Shown here in pieces: positions 20,596-30,960 of a DNA stretch of 64,000 bases. Position 1 is the first letter of the stretch. Every line of letters starts with the position of its first letter. Location of the stretch: contig CM044964.1 in NCBI GenBank assembly GCA_024516035.1, positions 19,721,084-19,785,083 on the forward strand, in the 5' to 3' direction. The position numbers and the translations under genes were made by a program. The notes under the pieces were generated by a model that saw only the letters and a program-made list of their open reading frames with translations, made no database searches and was not told the DNA's origin. Source of the stretch: Bactericera cockerelli. Taxonomy: Eukaryota; Arthropoda; Insecta; Hemiptera; Triozidae.

Positions 20596-21829
20596 TTTTT
20601 GTCGAAAACACGTGTTTTTGGTATCTCATTGGTTCACGACCATGGTCAAGTAGGTATTTGGATATTAGGAATTAATTTCGAAGTAAGATAAAGCATTGAC
20701 ACAATTACACAAATTCTACTCAAGGTACCCACGCCTGGTGAGGAATTTAATGACGAAAACAAAACCGTGCGACATGCAACTGATGTAAGCTATAATATTG
20801 TCCATAAAAAAAATAACTTTATGGTCCACTAAAATTAAGCAGTACTTGGGATAAGTATCTCAAAAGATGTAGATTACGTTCAAACAAGCGCACATTCCAT
20901 AAGACCTACCCGCATAATGAAGTTTGGTTATAATGTTTATAAACAACATAAAAACATCATCTAATAATACCTACATATTAGCTGTGCAGGTTGTAGGCAA
21001 TTATGAAGGATTTTATATAACAGGGCGGTATCTGTGTCTATCCGTCATATGGCGCACGAAGACATGGGAGACTCTGGGCTAGTATTAAATGTAATCCATC
21101 TTAATCTCTTAATCATATACATTATCTTTAACAGTTATGATAACAAAAGTAGTCTTCATGATGATAATGATTATGTACGCACTGGCTCTTCTAAAATCTT
21201 GAAGATCTGATAATTACCATCAGTCCCACATATGTATATAAAGACAGCGCAACGTCCTTTGACTTTATTTTATCTTACAAATGATGCATCAGGCATTAGA
21301 GAAAGCTCCTCACTGATAACATAATAAGCGTATGTACCTACTATGAATAGGTAAGTATTTAATGTCACTATAAGTAGGTACTTCATATGTCTATGCAAAC
21401 CTATCAATAATTATTATAAGTTAGTTAAAAAAACAAATAAATAGCGCTTTAGTTAGACTTTGAGACTGTCAGATGAAAGAAAAGGAGTCCTCTTGCGCTG
21501 AAGGTGGGTAGTTCTCTACTATATTTAAATCTTATAGTATAATATGATTCGTTTGTGTACACACACAGTTGCGGTGCGCTCGTGTTGACCCACCAAGAAG
21601 TGATACGAGATTTCATGTATTCAAGGATGATATGCCATCAATGTATCGACGTGACGCTGGCTCTAATTTGGTTTTCTTACTAATACCCTTCATAATTATG
21701 TATTGTAAAGTCTAGCATCACTAAGATTCAAGCCTGGGTTTTTCGAACACAAGCACAATTTTTTGTTAAGACTTTCGGTTTTGCTGGATGAGTAATCCAG
21801 TGAGATCGGAAGTCTTAAACACAAAATTG
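20596..21829. other. No gene recognised
   Basis: AT-rich DNA. A short piece at about 21,570-21,615 (GCGGTGCGCTCGTGTTGACC) belongs to the family 4 SINE body. The stretch 21,696-21,829 may be the degraded start of the following array. Confidence 0.45.
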
Positions 21830-21995
21830 TGAAAAAAAATAAAATCCCTTTCAAAAATAAGCCAGGTACATAGAAAAAAATGTTTAATTTTTTGAGGCCA
21901 ATTCTTTTTCTGTATTTTATCATTATTCTAAAGTGAATTAAATTTGCTCCTGAACTTCATAATTATTAACAATGTGTTTAAAACCATTTTTCCAG

Positions 21996-22090
21996 GCCGT
22001 CAGGGCATTCCAAATCCCACCGCCACCCCCACCCAAAACCACCAAACCCCCAAAACTTATTACCCAAATGTACTACAATTGTACAAAAAA
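21996..22090 (+). other. 95-nt conserved cassette, copy A (candidate exon)
   Basis: It is preceded by AAAACCATTTTTCCAG (acceptor-like) and followed by GTGAGAAG (donor-like). The cassette is open in all three plus frames. One frame is proline-rich (FQIPPPPPPKTTKPPK then MYYNCTKK). It is the same length as copies B, C and D and identical to B and C by eye. Confidence 0.5.
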
Positions 22091-22698
22091 GTGAGAAGAT
22101 GTCGAAATTTGTTTTTTAGTTTTAAGTGTTTCGTTTGTATCAAAATTGATCGTTATTATGAAAAAATAGTAAAATTCTTAACAACATTCTTAACTTAATT
22201 TTAACAACATCCCTAAATAGAATGACAATTTGCGAGATTGAAATGAATTGAAAAAAAGGCAACAGTACAGTATGGTCAAATCGTGGAAAAAAGAAAAGAT
22301 TGTGAACCACCCTAGAATATTCTAGAGTCTCAAGACAAGTTGTTAAAGAATCAGATATGTAGTGCAATAGTTCCTTCTCCTGATGAAAATGACAATGAAA
22401 CTCAACCAATTTAAGCTGGAAAATGTTACCTATGTGAGAATGTGTACCAATGAAAAACTCGTGATGAGCTGCAAGATTGAAAGGACCATCTTCATCAGCT
22501 ACCTATGTAACTGTAAATGAATTTTGTGGAAACACCATAACTGTCTGAAAATGTACCTACCTAATACACAATATAAACTAACAATGATCATGTTGAAAAA
22601 ACAAATATTTGTGTTCGTACTATTTTCTTATTTGCTTAGTTTCATTTTTTTCGTTAGTTTTAATTCCTGCCAATATGAAATAAAAACTACTATTCTGT

Positions 22699-22857
22699 CC
22701 AGGTAGGTAGCTCAGTCGTAAAGGCGGCACTCTGTGAATCCAGAGGTTCCAGAGGTCGTGGGTTCGAAACCTAGACGGGACATGACAAGTTATCCTCCCA
22801 TTTGGGATTATTACCACATGATAATTTGTCTTAGGCTTACTGCTGGAATAATGGAAC
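22699..22857 (+). mobile_element. tRNA-SINE family 2, 5' part, interrupted by a LINE
   Basis: The head has GTCCAGGTAGGTAGCTCAG, an anticodon-arm region with a duplicated CCAGAGGT, GTGGGTTCGAAACCTAG and the body to TACTGCTGGAATAATGG. The missing end (TAGTCCTTATCGGGCAGTAT) appears at 24,206 after a LINE, so the LINE landed in this SINE. Confidence 0.75.
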
Positions 22858-24054
22858 ATTAATGCCATCAACAACTTTCTCCATACAGTGTATCTCAATA
22901 TAGAGAAAAAAATCCCCACAGCCGCCATTTTCTGTGACCTCAGCAAGGCTTTCGACAGCGTCAATCATCAGATACTTCTCCAAAAATTAGATCATTATGG
23001 AATAAGGGATGCAAGTCTTCAATGGTTCCAATCTTACTTATGTGATAGATTTCAGAAGGTCAAGTTAACTGGGGTTAACGAATTCGGTATTCTTCGGGAT
23101 TATATATCCGATGGGCGGCCTGTGTTACGTGGGGTACCTCAGGGTTCCATTCTTGGTCCAGTTCTGTTCTTACTATACATCAATGACCTACAACACTCCA
23201 TCCCTGAGACTGAAGTAACTTTATTTGCTGATGATACATTCATATTAGTCTATGATAAGGACAAGACCAAGTTAGCCGATAAAATCAACCAAGTCCTCAT
23301 TACTATCTCCCAGTGGTTCATTGCTAACGACCTCTCCTTGAACACCACTAAAACCTTTTATATGTCAATGGGCCCATCAAGTCTTCTCCCGAATCTTTTG
23401 TCATCTATGTCTCACCAGTCATCGCAAATTTCTTCCACAAACGAAATCAAATACTTGGGAATCACCATTGACCACCGGCTGAATTGGGATGCACATATAG
23501 GCAAACTTAGATCTCGCCTAAGCTCCGCTATTTATCTAATTAAAACAATTCGCCTGGATATCGGGGTTGAGTCAGCAAAATTAGTTTACCATTCCAACTT
23601 CCACAGCATCATGGAATATGGCATTTCTTTCTGGGGTGGATCATCGTCTGCAGATTCTATATTCAAATTACAAAAACGTGCACTTAGATCGATACTTAAT
23701 CTCAGTAACAGATCCAGCTGCAGAGGTCTTTTTAAAGAAAATGGTATACTTACCTTTTATGGCAGTTTCATCTTGCGCCTTCTGTCATTATTTCATACTC
23801 ACAAAGATACATTCCCCAGTCACAGTCATTCATATCCAACGAGGAGAGGTAGGCGGCCACCTCTCCTCGTTGGATATGAACCAAGATTGGATCACTCCTC
23901 TTACTACTATTTGGGAGTAACCCTGTACAACAACCTACCAGATGAGTGGAAATCGTCGAGCCGGGACACATTCAAATCCCTGCTCAAAGATAAATTATTG
24001 GACATGGAACCATATACCATGGATGAATTTACGTCATCCACTATGTTATCCTAG
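22858..24054 (+). CDS. Non-LTR retrotransposon reverse transcriptase, 5'-truncated
   Basis: The frame is open from about 22,858 to the stop at 24,054 (about 398 codons) with no natural ATG start, because the insertion is 5'-truncated inside the reverse transcriptase domain. Visible motifs are AAIFCDLSKAFDSVNHQILL (block with the first Asp), GVPQGSILGPVLFLLYIND and LFADDTFILV (catalytic FADD). These are followed by LKYLGI-like and HSIMEYGISFWGG thumb-region motifs and the RALRSIL and SCRGLF blocks common to Jockey/CR1-group elements. The N-terminal endonuclease and ORF1 are absent. The frame has no internal stop, so the insertion may be fairly young. Clade assignment beyond the Jockey/CR1 group is not safe. 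Confidence 0.85.
   Translation: MNAINNFLHTVYLNIEKKIPTAAIFCDLSKAFDSVNHQILLQKLDHYGIRDASLQWFQSYLCDRFQKVKLTGVNEFGILRDYISDGRPVLRGVPQGSILGPVLFLLYINDLQHSIPETEVTLFADDTFILVYDKDKTKLADKINQVLITISQWFIANDLSLNTTKTFYMSMGPSSLLPNLLSSMSHQSSQISSTNEIKYLGITIDHRLNWDAHIGKLRSRLSSAIYLIKTIRLDIGVESAKLVYHSNFHSIMEYGISFWGGSSSADSIFKLQKRALRSILNLSNRSSCRGLFKENGILTFYGSFILRLLSLFHTHKDTFPSHSHSYPTRRGRRPPLLVGYEPRLDHSSYYYLGVTLYNNLPDEWKSSSRDTFKSLLKDKLLDMEPYTMDEFTSSTMLS
23829..23880. repeat. 22-bp perfect inverted repeat with 8-nt loop, inside the reverse transcriptase frame
   Basis: The arms are 23,829-23,850 (TTCATATCCAACGAGGAGAG plus GT) and 23,859-23,880, exact complements around AGGCGGCC. The reading frame stays open through it (SYPTRRGRRPPLLVGYEP). 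Confidence 0.9.
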
Positions 24055-24205
24055 CTTCTTCTGTTGTTTTTGTTTTTGTTGTTTTTTTTTTTTTTTTTTT
24101 TTTTTTTTACCTACTTCCTTTATATCTTGTATTTTTTTTTCTCTTACTTTCATAAATTATGTTCTATGTACATATTCTGTATCCATTGAACAATAAATAA
24201 ATACC
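24055..24205 (+). mobile_element. 3' untranslated region of the LINE at 22,858
   Basis: It has a long poly-T run (about 24,079-24,108) on the sense strand, then CATTGAACAATAAATAAATA as the 3' end. Directly after it the interrupted SINE resumes. Confidence 0.65.
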
Positions 24206-24250
24206 TAATAGTCCTTATCGGGCAGTATAAATAAGGCGGTATTATTAATA
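24206..24250 (+). mobile_element. tRNA-SINE family 2, 3' end displaced by the LINE
   Basis: TAGTCCTTATCGGGCAGTAT followed by AAATAAGGCGGTATTATT completes the SINE begun at 22,699. Confidence 0.75.
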
Positions 24251-24713
24251 TTACTATTTTGGGTCTTGAGCCCACTCTCCTGAGTCCTGGGCATACATTG
24301 CTGGGGTATTATGACTTCATGATTTAGACTAGACATAGAGGAATAATAGCGCATTTGGAAACATTTAATGTTTTTTATTGCTCTTGTGAAATGTCGATAA
24401 AGACTGTTCAAAAGAGTTTCATATTGCATACAACATGCATTCAGGATCAATCGCTTTTTAAAAGTATGACAAAATTGATTTACTCGAATGTTGTCATTCT
24501 AACCCGGGTCACCCTCCTTGTTAGACCAGAAGTCAGTAACAGTTAATTGTGTGAGAAAAAAAAATGTTCAAAAATGAGCCAGATACATGGAGTTTTTTTT
24601 TTTTTTTGAAGCCAGTGCTTTTCCCTTATTAAATCAGTATTATACAGTGAATTAAATTTGCTCCTGATTTTCTATTACCAATAATAACAATGTGTTTAAA
24701 ACCATTTTTCCAG

Positions 24714-24808
24714 GCCGTCAGGGCATTCCAAATCCCACCGCCACCCCCACCCAAAACCACCAAACCCCCAAAACTTATTACCCAAATGTACTACAATTGT
24801 ACAAAAAA
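24714..24808 (+). other. 95-nt conserved cassette, copy B (candidate exon)
   Basis: It is preceded by AAAACCATTTTTCCAG and followed by GTGAGTAGGTAG, a good donor match. The sequence is the same as copies A and C by eye, although the DNA further downstream differs clearly from A and C. Confidence 0.5.
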
Positions 24809-25649
24809 GTGAGTAGGTAGATGTCGAAATTTGTTTTTTAGTTGTAAGTGTTTCGTTCATCAAAATTTATCGTGATCATGAAAAATAGTAAAATTCCAGT
24901 TATAAGTATAAAAGTTTTATAATTTTAACTATCTCATTTTAACGATAATGTACCAAAATAGAATGCAAAATTGCAAGATTGAAATGAATTGAACAAAGAA
25001 AATGCAACAGGACCCATTGGTGGAAAAACCAGAAAAGATGAAGTCAACAAATACATGAAGAATGAGGATATTCTTGTCTTCTTGATACCTACAATGCCTA
25101 CAAAATATGGAACTAACCAGATGAGGAGAAATGCAACAATATTAATGAAAATGCTAGTGGAATGGCTGAAAACCCATGTCGGACAGAGAAAATTGGAAAA
25201 ATATTGTGTCATACATGAGTAAAATGAGAATCTGTTAAAATGCAAGCCTGAAAGGATCCTCAACTGCCATTATGTTAGCGGAATTGTGGAAACAATAATT
25301 GATTCTGTCGTCAGATTTACCAACATGATATTGGCAGTATTATGTATACTGGTTTGGTTATATTACATCTAAAACAACCATGTTGGGAACACAAAATATT
25401 GTTTTCAATTTTTCTTTAAAGTTAGATGTTTTTACCTTTGTTAGATGTCGATTTTTTGCTAGCTTAAAAATATAGCCAATATAAAGTTTAGAAGTGGAGT
25501 TGCAAGGTTTTTACTAAATGACAGCGTCATCAGGGAAAATAAAAAAATACACTGCTAATTATGGACACAATACTTCCTCATGATTGGTTCACATTGTATA
25601 CACGTGGCAATTTTGAGATTTTCTATTAAATCACTTGTAACTCCAAAAC

Positions 25650-25795
25650 TAACCATAGTAGCTTGATCGATAAGGCGGTGAACTTGTAACCTGGAGTTCG
25701 GTGGTTCAAGTCCCAGTTTCAACGTAAATTTTAGTAAAGCAAGTTTGACTAGTTGTGACATTACGAAAGTGATTAATACAAATAAGATAACTTTT
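25650..25795 (+). mobile_element. tRNA-SINE family 5, plus orientation, between array units B and C
   Basis: The head reads CATAGTAGCTTGATCGATAA, AACTTGTAACCTGGAG and GGTGGTTCAAGTCCC. The body reads AGTTTGACTAGTTGTGAC and CGAAAGTGATTAATACAAAT. It accounts for the extra length between cassettes B and C. Confidence 0.75.
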
Positions 25796-26050
25796 TTTTG
25801 TATCTCCAAAACCGCTTAACCTATTTTCTTTTTAATTTTTTTTTCTTCTAGAAATTGTGAAGAAAATGATGAAGAAAAATTAAAAATCCCTTTCAAAAAA
25901 GAGCCAGATAGGTACATAGAGAAAAACATTTTTTTTTTTTTGAGGCCAGTGTTTTTCCTTTCTTTCATCATTATTATAAAGTGAATTAAATTTGCTCCTG
26001 ATTTTCTACTATTATCAATAATAACAATGTGTTTAAAACCATTTTTCCAG

Positions 26051-26145
26051 GCCGTCAGGGCATTCCAAATCCCACCGCCACCCCCACCCAAAACCACCAA
26101 ACCCCCAAAACTTATTACCCAAATGTACTACAATTGTACAAAAAA
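26051..26145 (+). other. 95-nt conserved cassette, copy C (candidate exon)
   Basis: It has the same acceptor-like and GTGAGTAGGTAG donor-like borders as copy B. The cassette is unchanged by eye relative to A and B. Confidence 0.5.
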
Positions 26146-26587
26146 GTGAGTAGGTAGATGTCGAAATTTGTTTTTTAGTTTTAAGTGTTTCGTTTGTATC
26201 AAAGTTTATAGTTATTATGAAAAAATAGCTATATTTTTGTAATCTACATATACCAAAGTTCTACAATTTTAACAACATGTCTAAATAGAATGAAAATTTG
26301 CAAGTTTGAAATGAATTGAACAAAGAAAATGCAACAGGACAATATGGTCAAATGGTGGAAAAAAGAAAAGCCTGAACCACACTAGAATATTCTAGATTCT
26401 CAAGACAAGTTGTTAAAGAATCAGATATGTAGTGCAATAGTTCCCTCTCCTGATGAAAAATAACAATGGAATGGCTGAGGAAGAAACTCAACCAATTGAA
26501 GCTGGAAAATGTTATGTGAGAATGTGTACCAATGAAAAACTCGTGATGGGCTGCAAGATTGAAAGGATCATCTTTATCAGCTACCTT

Positions 26588-28905
26588 AATCTTCTAATCT
26601 TAATCTTCTACCACTTCAAGCAACTCATCACACGCAAACTTCCAGCTCATTACTTGATCTTCTCGCCGTAGCCTCTCTTCAAGATGTTCTCACCCACGGA
26701 CAACTCGCTGTAGGTTCCTCTGACCATGATCTTATCTATGTAGCTTACTCGCTGTTTCCTAGTAAGCACAAGAATCGGGTTGTGACCGCGCGTAATTTCA
26801 AAAAATTCAACTCCGACCTTTTTCTTCAAGACGCACAGGCGGCCAACTGGTCAAGAACTTACGACTTGGAGGATATTAATGAAAAGCTTTCCTGTTTCAA
26901 TGATATTGTCTTAGATCTCTTCAATAAACATGCTCCTTTTCGCACTTTTGTGGCTCACCACCCACCTGCACCCTGGATGACGAGTGAAATAAAACGTTTA
27001 CTAAATAGGAGAGATAGAGCAAGACGAAAATTCGTCAGGTCGGGTTCCAGTTTGTACTTTGAGTATTTCCGTGTAGCCCGTAACAAAGCCAAACAAGCGA
27101 TCCGAAATGCGAAAATTCGTCACACACATGCTCTGTTTCCTCCTGATCTCCCTATTAACGAATTTCACAAAAACGTCAAAAAAATTCGTCCAAATATCAA
27201 GGAAGACCCCCCTGATGCAGATGTGAACAGTCTTGTGGACTTCTTCTCTCTCACTCCGCAACCTGACCGACAAGCAATGGAAACCGCATCACATCATTAC
27301 TCTTCTCTGCCTCCGCCAGATATACCTAAATTCAAATTCGAAGAATTCACCTACTCAGATCTGGTTAGACACTTGAAAAAAGGAAATCCTTCTTCTATGG
27401 GCTATGACCAGATTCCCCTGAATTATTTAACACGTATGTTGCACATTGTGGCCCCCATCATACTTCACATTTTCAACTGCTCCATTCATCTTAAAATATT
27501 TCCTGCTGTCTGGAAAAGAGGACTGATTAGACCGATTCCCAAAACAAAAAACCCCTCTGGACCTTCCGAATACAGGCCAATCAGTCTTCTTTGCTCCTTA
27601 TCTAAGGTTTTGGAGCGTATGATTCATCATCAAGTAACAAAATATATCAATACTCACAATCTTTTGAGTCCCTTTCAGTCAGGATTCCGGTCTGGTCATA
27701 GTACTTGTTCAGCATTGTTAAAAGTTACAAATGACATACAGCTCTCTAGGGACAACAAAATGGCTACCGTCCTCGTTCTATTCGACTTTTCAAAGGCCTT
27801 CGACCTCGTTTCCCATCATCTGCTGCTCTCAAAGATGCAAAACATCTTTGGTTTTGACCCCGACGTCATTGCATGGTTCAGATCATACCTTACTGAACGA
27901 TTTCAATGTGTGTTGGGAGTCGACCAAAAAAAATCTAAATGGATGCCCGTGGTTTCAGGGGTTCCTCAGGGCTCTGTTTTAGGACCCCTACTGTTCTCGT
28001 TATTCATCAACGATATTCCTTCTTGTTTCTTGTCATCTCGCTTTCATCTATACGCCGATGACTTACAAATCTATTAATCCTTCGATCCTTCCGAGACAGC
28101 CGAGGCAGCCCAAGTCATCAATAATGAAATCAGTAATCTCGTTACCTGGTCGAAAAACAACGGTCTTAAAATCAACTCTTCAAAAACCAAGGTACTTCTA
28201 ATCAGTAGCCATCACACTCTTCGGCGCATTTCTGTTCCATCTCCATTCATTCAGGTAGATGGAGACGATATAGAGGTTGTCGATTCAGCCAAAAACCTTG
28301 GTATTATGTTTGACCGCACCCTCAGCTGGAAATTTGAAGTAAATAACATCAGGAAAAAAGTCTTTGGAGCACTCTGGTCTTTAGGTCGTCTTAAAAAATA
28401 TCTCTCGTTAAACACTAAGAAACTTCTAATTAAATTCCACGTCTTGCCACTTTTCGAATACTGTGCCCCACTTCTCCTGGGAATTACTCAGGTAGAAGCG
28501 AATAGATTACAACGGGCACAAAATGCTTGTGTCCGTTTTATTTTCAACGCTAGGCGTCGGGATCACATAACTCCTTACTTTAACCGTCTTCAATGGTCTA
28601 AAGTCGAGGACAGGAGAAAACTCCTCACTCTATTCCTACTCTACAAAATTATATATTCAAATTCTCCTTCATATCTGTTCGAAAAATATTGCTTCCGCTC
28701 CAACATCAGCTCTCGAGAAACAAGGTCTCATCATCTCCTCCTTGAAATCCCATCCTGTAGAACAGAAGCATATCACAAGGAATTCCTGTCATCCTCAATT
28801 GCCCTTTGGAACTCCATTCCGACCCCCATCCTCAACTGTAAATCTTTCTTTCGTTTTAGATCTTCCCTTATTGAAGCTGTTGGCAAAAAAACAATCCCCC
28901 TCTAA
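26588..28905 (+). pseudogene. Non-LTR retrotransposon endonuclease-reverse transcriptase, 5'-truncated, one premature stop
   Basis: One frame runs from about 26,588 to 28,905 with a single TAA at 28,075-28,077. It starts inside the endonuclease (VGSSDHDLIYV, the conserved SDH block). The linker has APWMTSEIKRLLNRRDRARR and ARNKAKQAIRNAK. The reverse transcriptase has IRPIPKTKNPSGPSEYRPIS, LFDFSKAFDLVSHHLLLSKM, VSGVPQGSVLGPLLFSLFIN and LYADDLQIY (catalytic YADD). The stop falls directly after that motif and the frame then continues without shift through LGIMFDRTLSW and FHVLPLFEYCAPLLLG to a normal stop. ORF1 and most of the endonuclease are absent. It belongs to the Jockey/CR1/L2-type assemblage. 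Confidence 0.9.
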
Positions 28906-29195
28906 TCCTTATTATCCTTCCTCCTCCCTTAATGACTACCGTACCTGGTGTGAATGTGTGATTGAATGTGATTTTTTTTTTTTTTTTTTAATTATTACTA
29001 CTATTGTTACACTATCTTCTACTATTATTTCCATTTCTTGTTTTCTATTATCTTTACTCTAATTGTTATTTTATATATATTGTATTTATACTCAAATAAA
29101 TAAAGAGGTGCTTTGTTAAACTGTTGGCATAATGGGACTACCTGTCTTGCGCTGACAGTCTAAATAAAGCACTACTTATACTTATACTTATACTT
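28906..29195 (+). mobile_element. 3' untranslated region and (TTATAC)n tail of the second LINE
   Basis: It has a poly-T run at 28,973-28,989, CAAATAAATAAAGAGGTGC, then a block ending GACAGTCTAAATAAAGCAC and TTATACTTATACTTATACC. The array unit it interrupts (TAGCTACCT... CCTATGTAACTATAAAT) resumes directly after the tail. Confidence 0.75.
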
Positions 29196-29825
29196 ATACC
29201 TATGTAACTATAAATAAATTTTGTGGAAACAGCATAACTGTCTGTAGCTACCTATGTATAATACACAATATAAAACTAAGAATGATCATGTTGAAAAAAC
29301 AAATATTTTTGTTCGTATTATTTTCTTATTTGCTTAGTTTCATTTTTTTCGTTAGCTTTAAATCCTGCCAATATGAAATAAAAACTACTCTGCTGGGCAT
29401 GCATAGCTGGGGTATTATGAGTTCATGATTTAGGCTAGACACAGAGGAATAATAAGCGCATTTGGAAATGTTTTTTTATTGCTCATGTGGAATGTCGACA
29501 AAAAATGTTCAAAAGAGTTTCATATTGCATAAAATATGCATTCAGGATCAATAGCTTTTTAAAAATATGACAAAATTGATTGACTCGAATACTATCATTC
29601 GAACCTGCATCACCCTCCTAGTCAGACCAGAAGTCAGAAACAGTAAATGCTGTGCGAAAAAAATTCAATCTGTATGAAAAATGAGCCAGATACACGGAGT
29701 TTTTTTTTTTTTTTTTTTTCAAGCCAGTGCTTTTCCCTTATTGAATCATTATTATAAAGTTAATTAAATTTTCTCCTAATTTTCTATTTAAAAAAATAAA
29801 AATGTGTTTAAAATCATTTTTCCAG

Positions 29826-29920
29826 GCCGTCAGGGCATTCCAAATCCCACCGCCACCCCCACCCAAAACCACAAAACCCCCAAAACTTATTACCCAAATG
29901 TACTACAATTGTACAAAAAA
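29826..29920 (+). other. 95-nt conserved cassette, copy D (candidate exon)
   Basis: The borders are AAAATCATTTTTCCAG and GTGAGTAGGTAG. One substitution (CACAAAACCC in place of CACCAAACCC) separates it from B and C. The length is again 95 nt. Confidence 0.5.
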
Positions 29921-30659
29921 GTGAGTAGGTAGATGTCGAAATTTGTTTTTTAGTTGTAAGTGTTTCGTTTATCAAAATTTATCGTGATCATGAAAAATAG
30001 TAAAATTCCAGTTATAAGTATAAAAGTTTTATAATTTTAACTGTCTCATTTTAACGATAATGTACCCAAATAGAATGCAAAATTGCAAGTTTGAAATATT
30101 ATATTATATTTACGTGTCCAAATGAATTGAACAAAGAAAATGCAACAGGACTCAATGGTGGAAAAACTAGAAAAGGCTGAACTGCACCAGAATATTCTAA
30201 AGAGAAGTTTTTAATGAATTTGCATACGAAATATGGCAATGGAATGGCTGAGAACGAATTAACGAAACTCAAGCTAAACAAATTGAAGTTGGAAACTGTT
30301 ATGTGTAAACCAATGAAAATCTCGTGGCTTGCAAGATTGGAAAGATCATCATATTCATCAGATACCTATGCAACTGCATATCAAACTTGTTGAAACAACA
30401 GCATGTCCAGCAATGTGTCCGAAAATTTAAAAACAATGCACAATATCAAAGCCAAATTATCATGTTAAAAACCCAAATATTGCTTTATTTTCTTATTTGC
30501 TATAGGTTTCCATTTTTTTCTAGCTTTATGCATCCAGCAGCCAATATAAATTCGAAAACATCTGATATAAAAATAAAAAAAGTACTCGGGGTCTTGTGGG
30601 CTCACTCCACCAACAGGCATACATTGCTGGGGGCATCATGATTTGGTTTTTCATTCAAA

Positions 30660-30885
30660 ATTTGGTTACAGTTGTTTATAAATGATACCTTCCCGTGCCC
30701 TCGTGTTGACCCGTCACCAAAATGGGAAGTATTGTGTCACTTCTCGCCCATCAGAGGGGAGGCGTACTATAAGGAATGGCCAGGCTACAACACAGACCAA
30801 AAGCGTCTACAGTAGTTCCTGTTTCATGGGTACGAAAGAAAAAAGGCTGTGAAACACTCATCTTTAAAAAAAAAAAAAATATTCC
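30660..30885 (+). mobile_element. tRNA-SINE family 4, headless copy in partial array unit E
   Basis: The body has GTGCCCTCGTGTTGACCCG, GTGTCACTTCTCGCCCATC, AGTTCCTGTTTCATGGGTAC and GTGAAACACTCATC with an A-rich end. It splits the fifth, partial array unit (CATACATTGCTGGGGGCATC before; CTAGACACAGAGGAAGGATC after). Confidence 0.75.
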
Positions 30886-30960
30886 CGGCTAGACACAGAG
30901 GAAGGATCATGGCGTAAATGTCGATGAAAACGGTTCAAAATAATATCAGAATTTGACAAA

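Larger units (their letters stand above)
21830..30960 (+). repeat. Tandem array of about 1.17-kb units (A-D plus a partial E), broken by retroelements
   Basis: Four head-to-tail copies are seen, each with a GCCAG poly-T region, a 95-nt cassette, a downstream block with AATGAATTGAACAAAG and an end with CCAATATGAAATAAAAACT. A fifth partial unit lies at 30,600-30,950. Cassette-to-cassette distances are 2,718, 1,337 and 3,775 bp. After removing the SINE plus LINE (22,699-24,250), the SINE (25,650-25,795) and the LINE (26,588-29,195), all become about 1.17-1.19 kb. Units A and C resemble each other, as do B and D, suggesting duplication of an A-B dimer. Confidence 0.75.

Noticed and set aside
24989..25222. 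77-residue ORF in array unit B (KDEVNKYMKNEDILVFLI and following)
   Set aside because: It looks fairly coding-like, but the corresponding regions of units A, C and D do not keep the frame or the sequence, so I did not call a gene.
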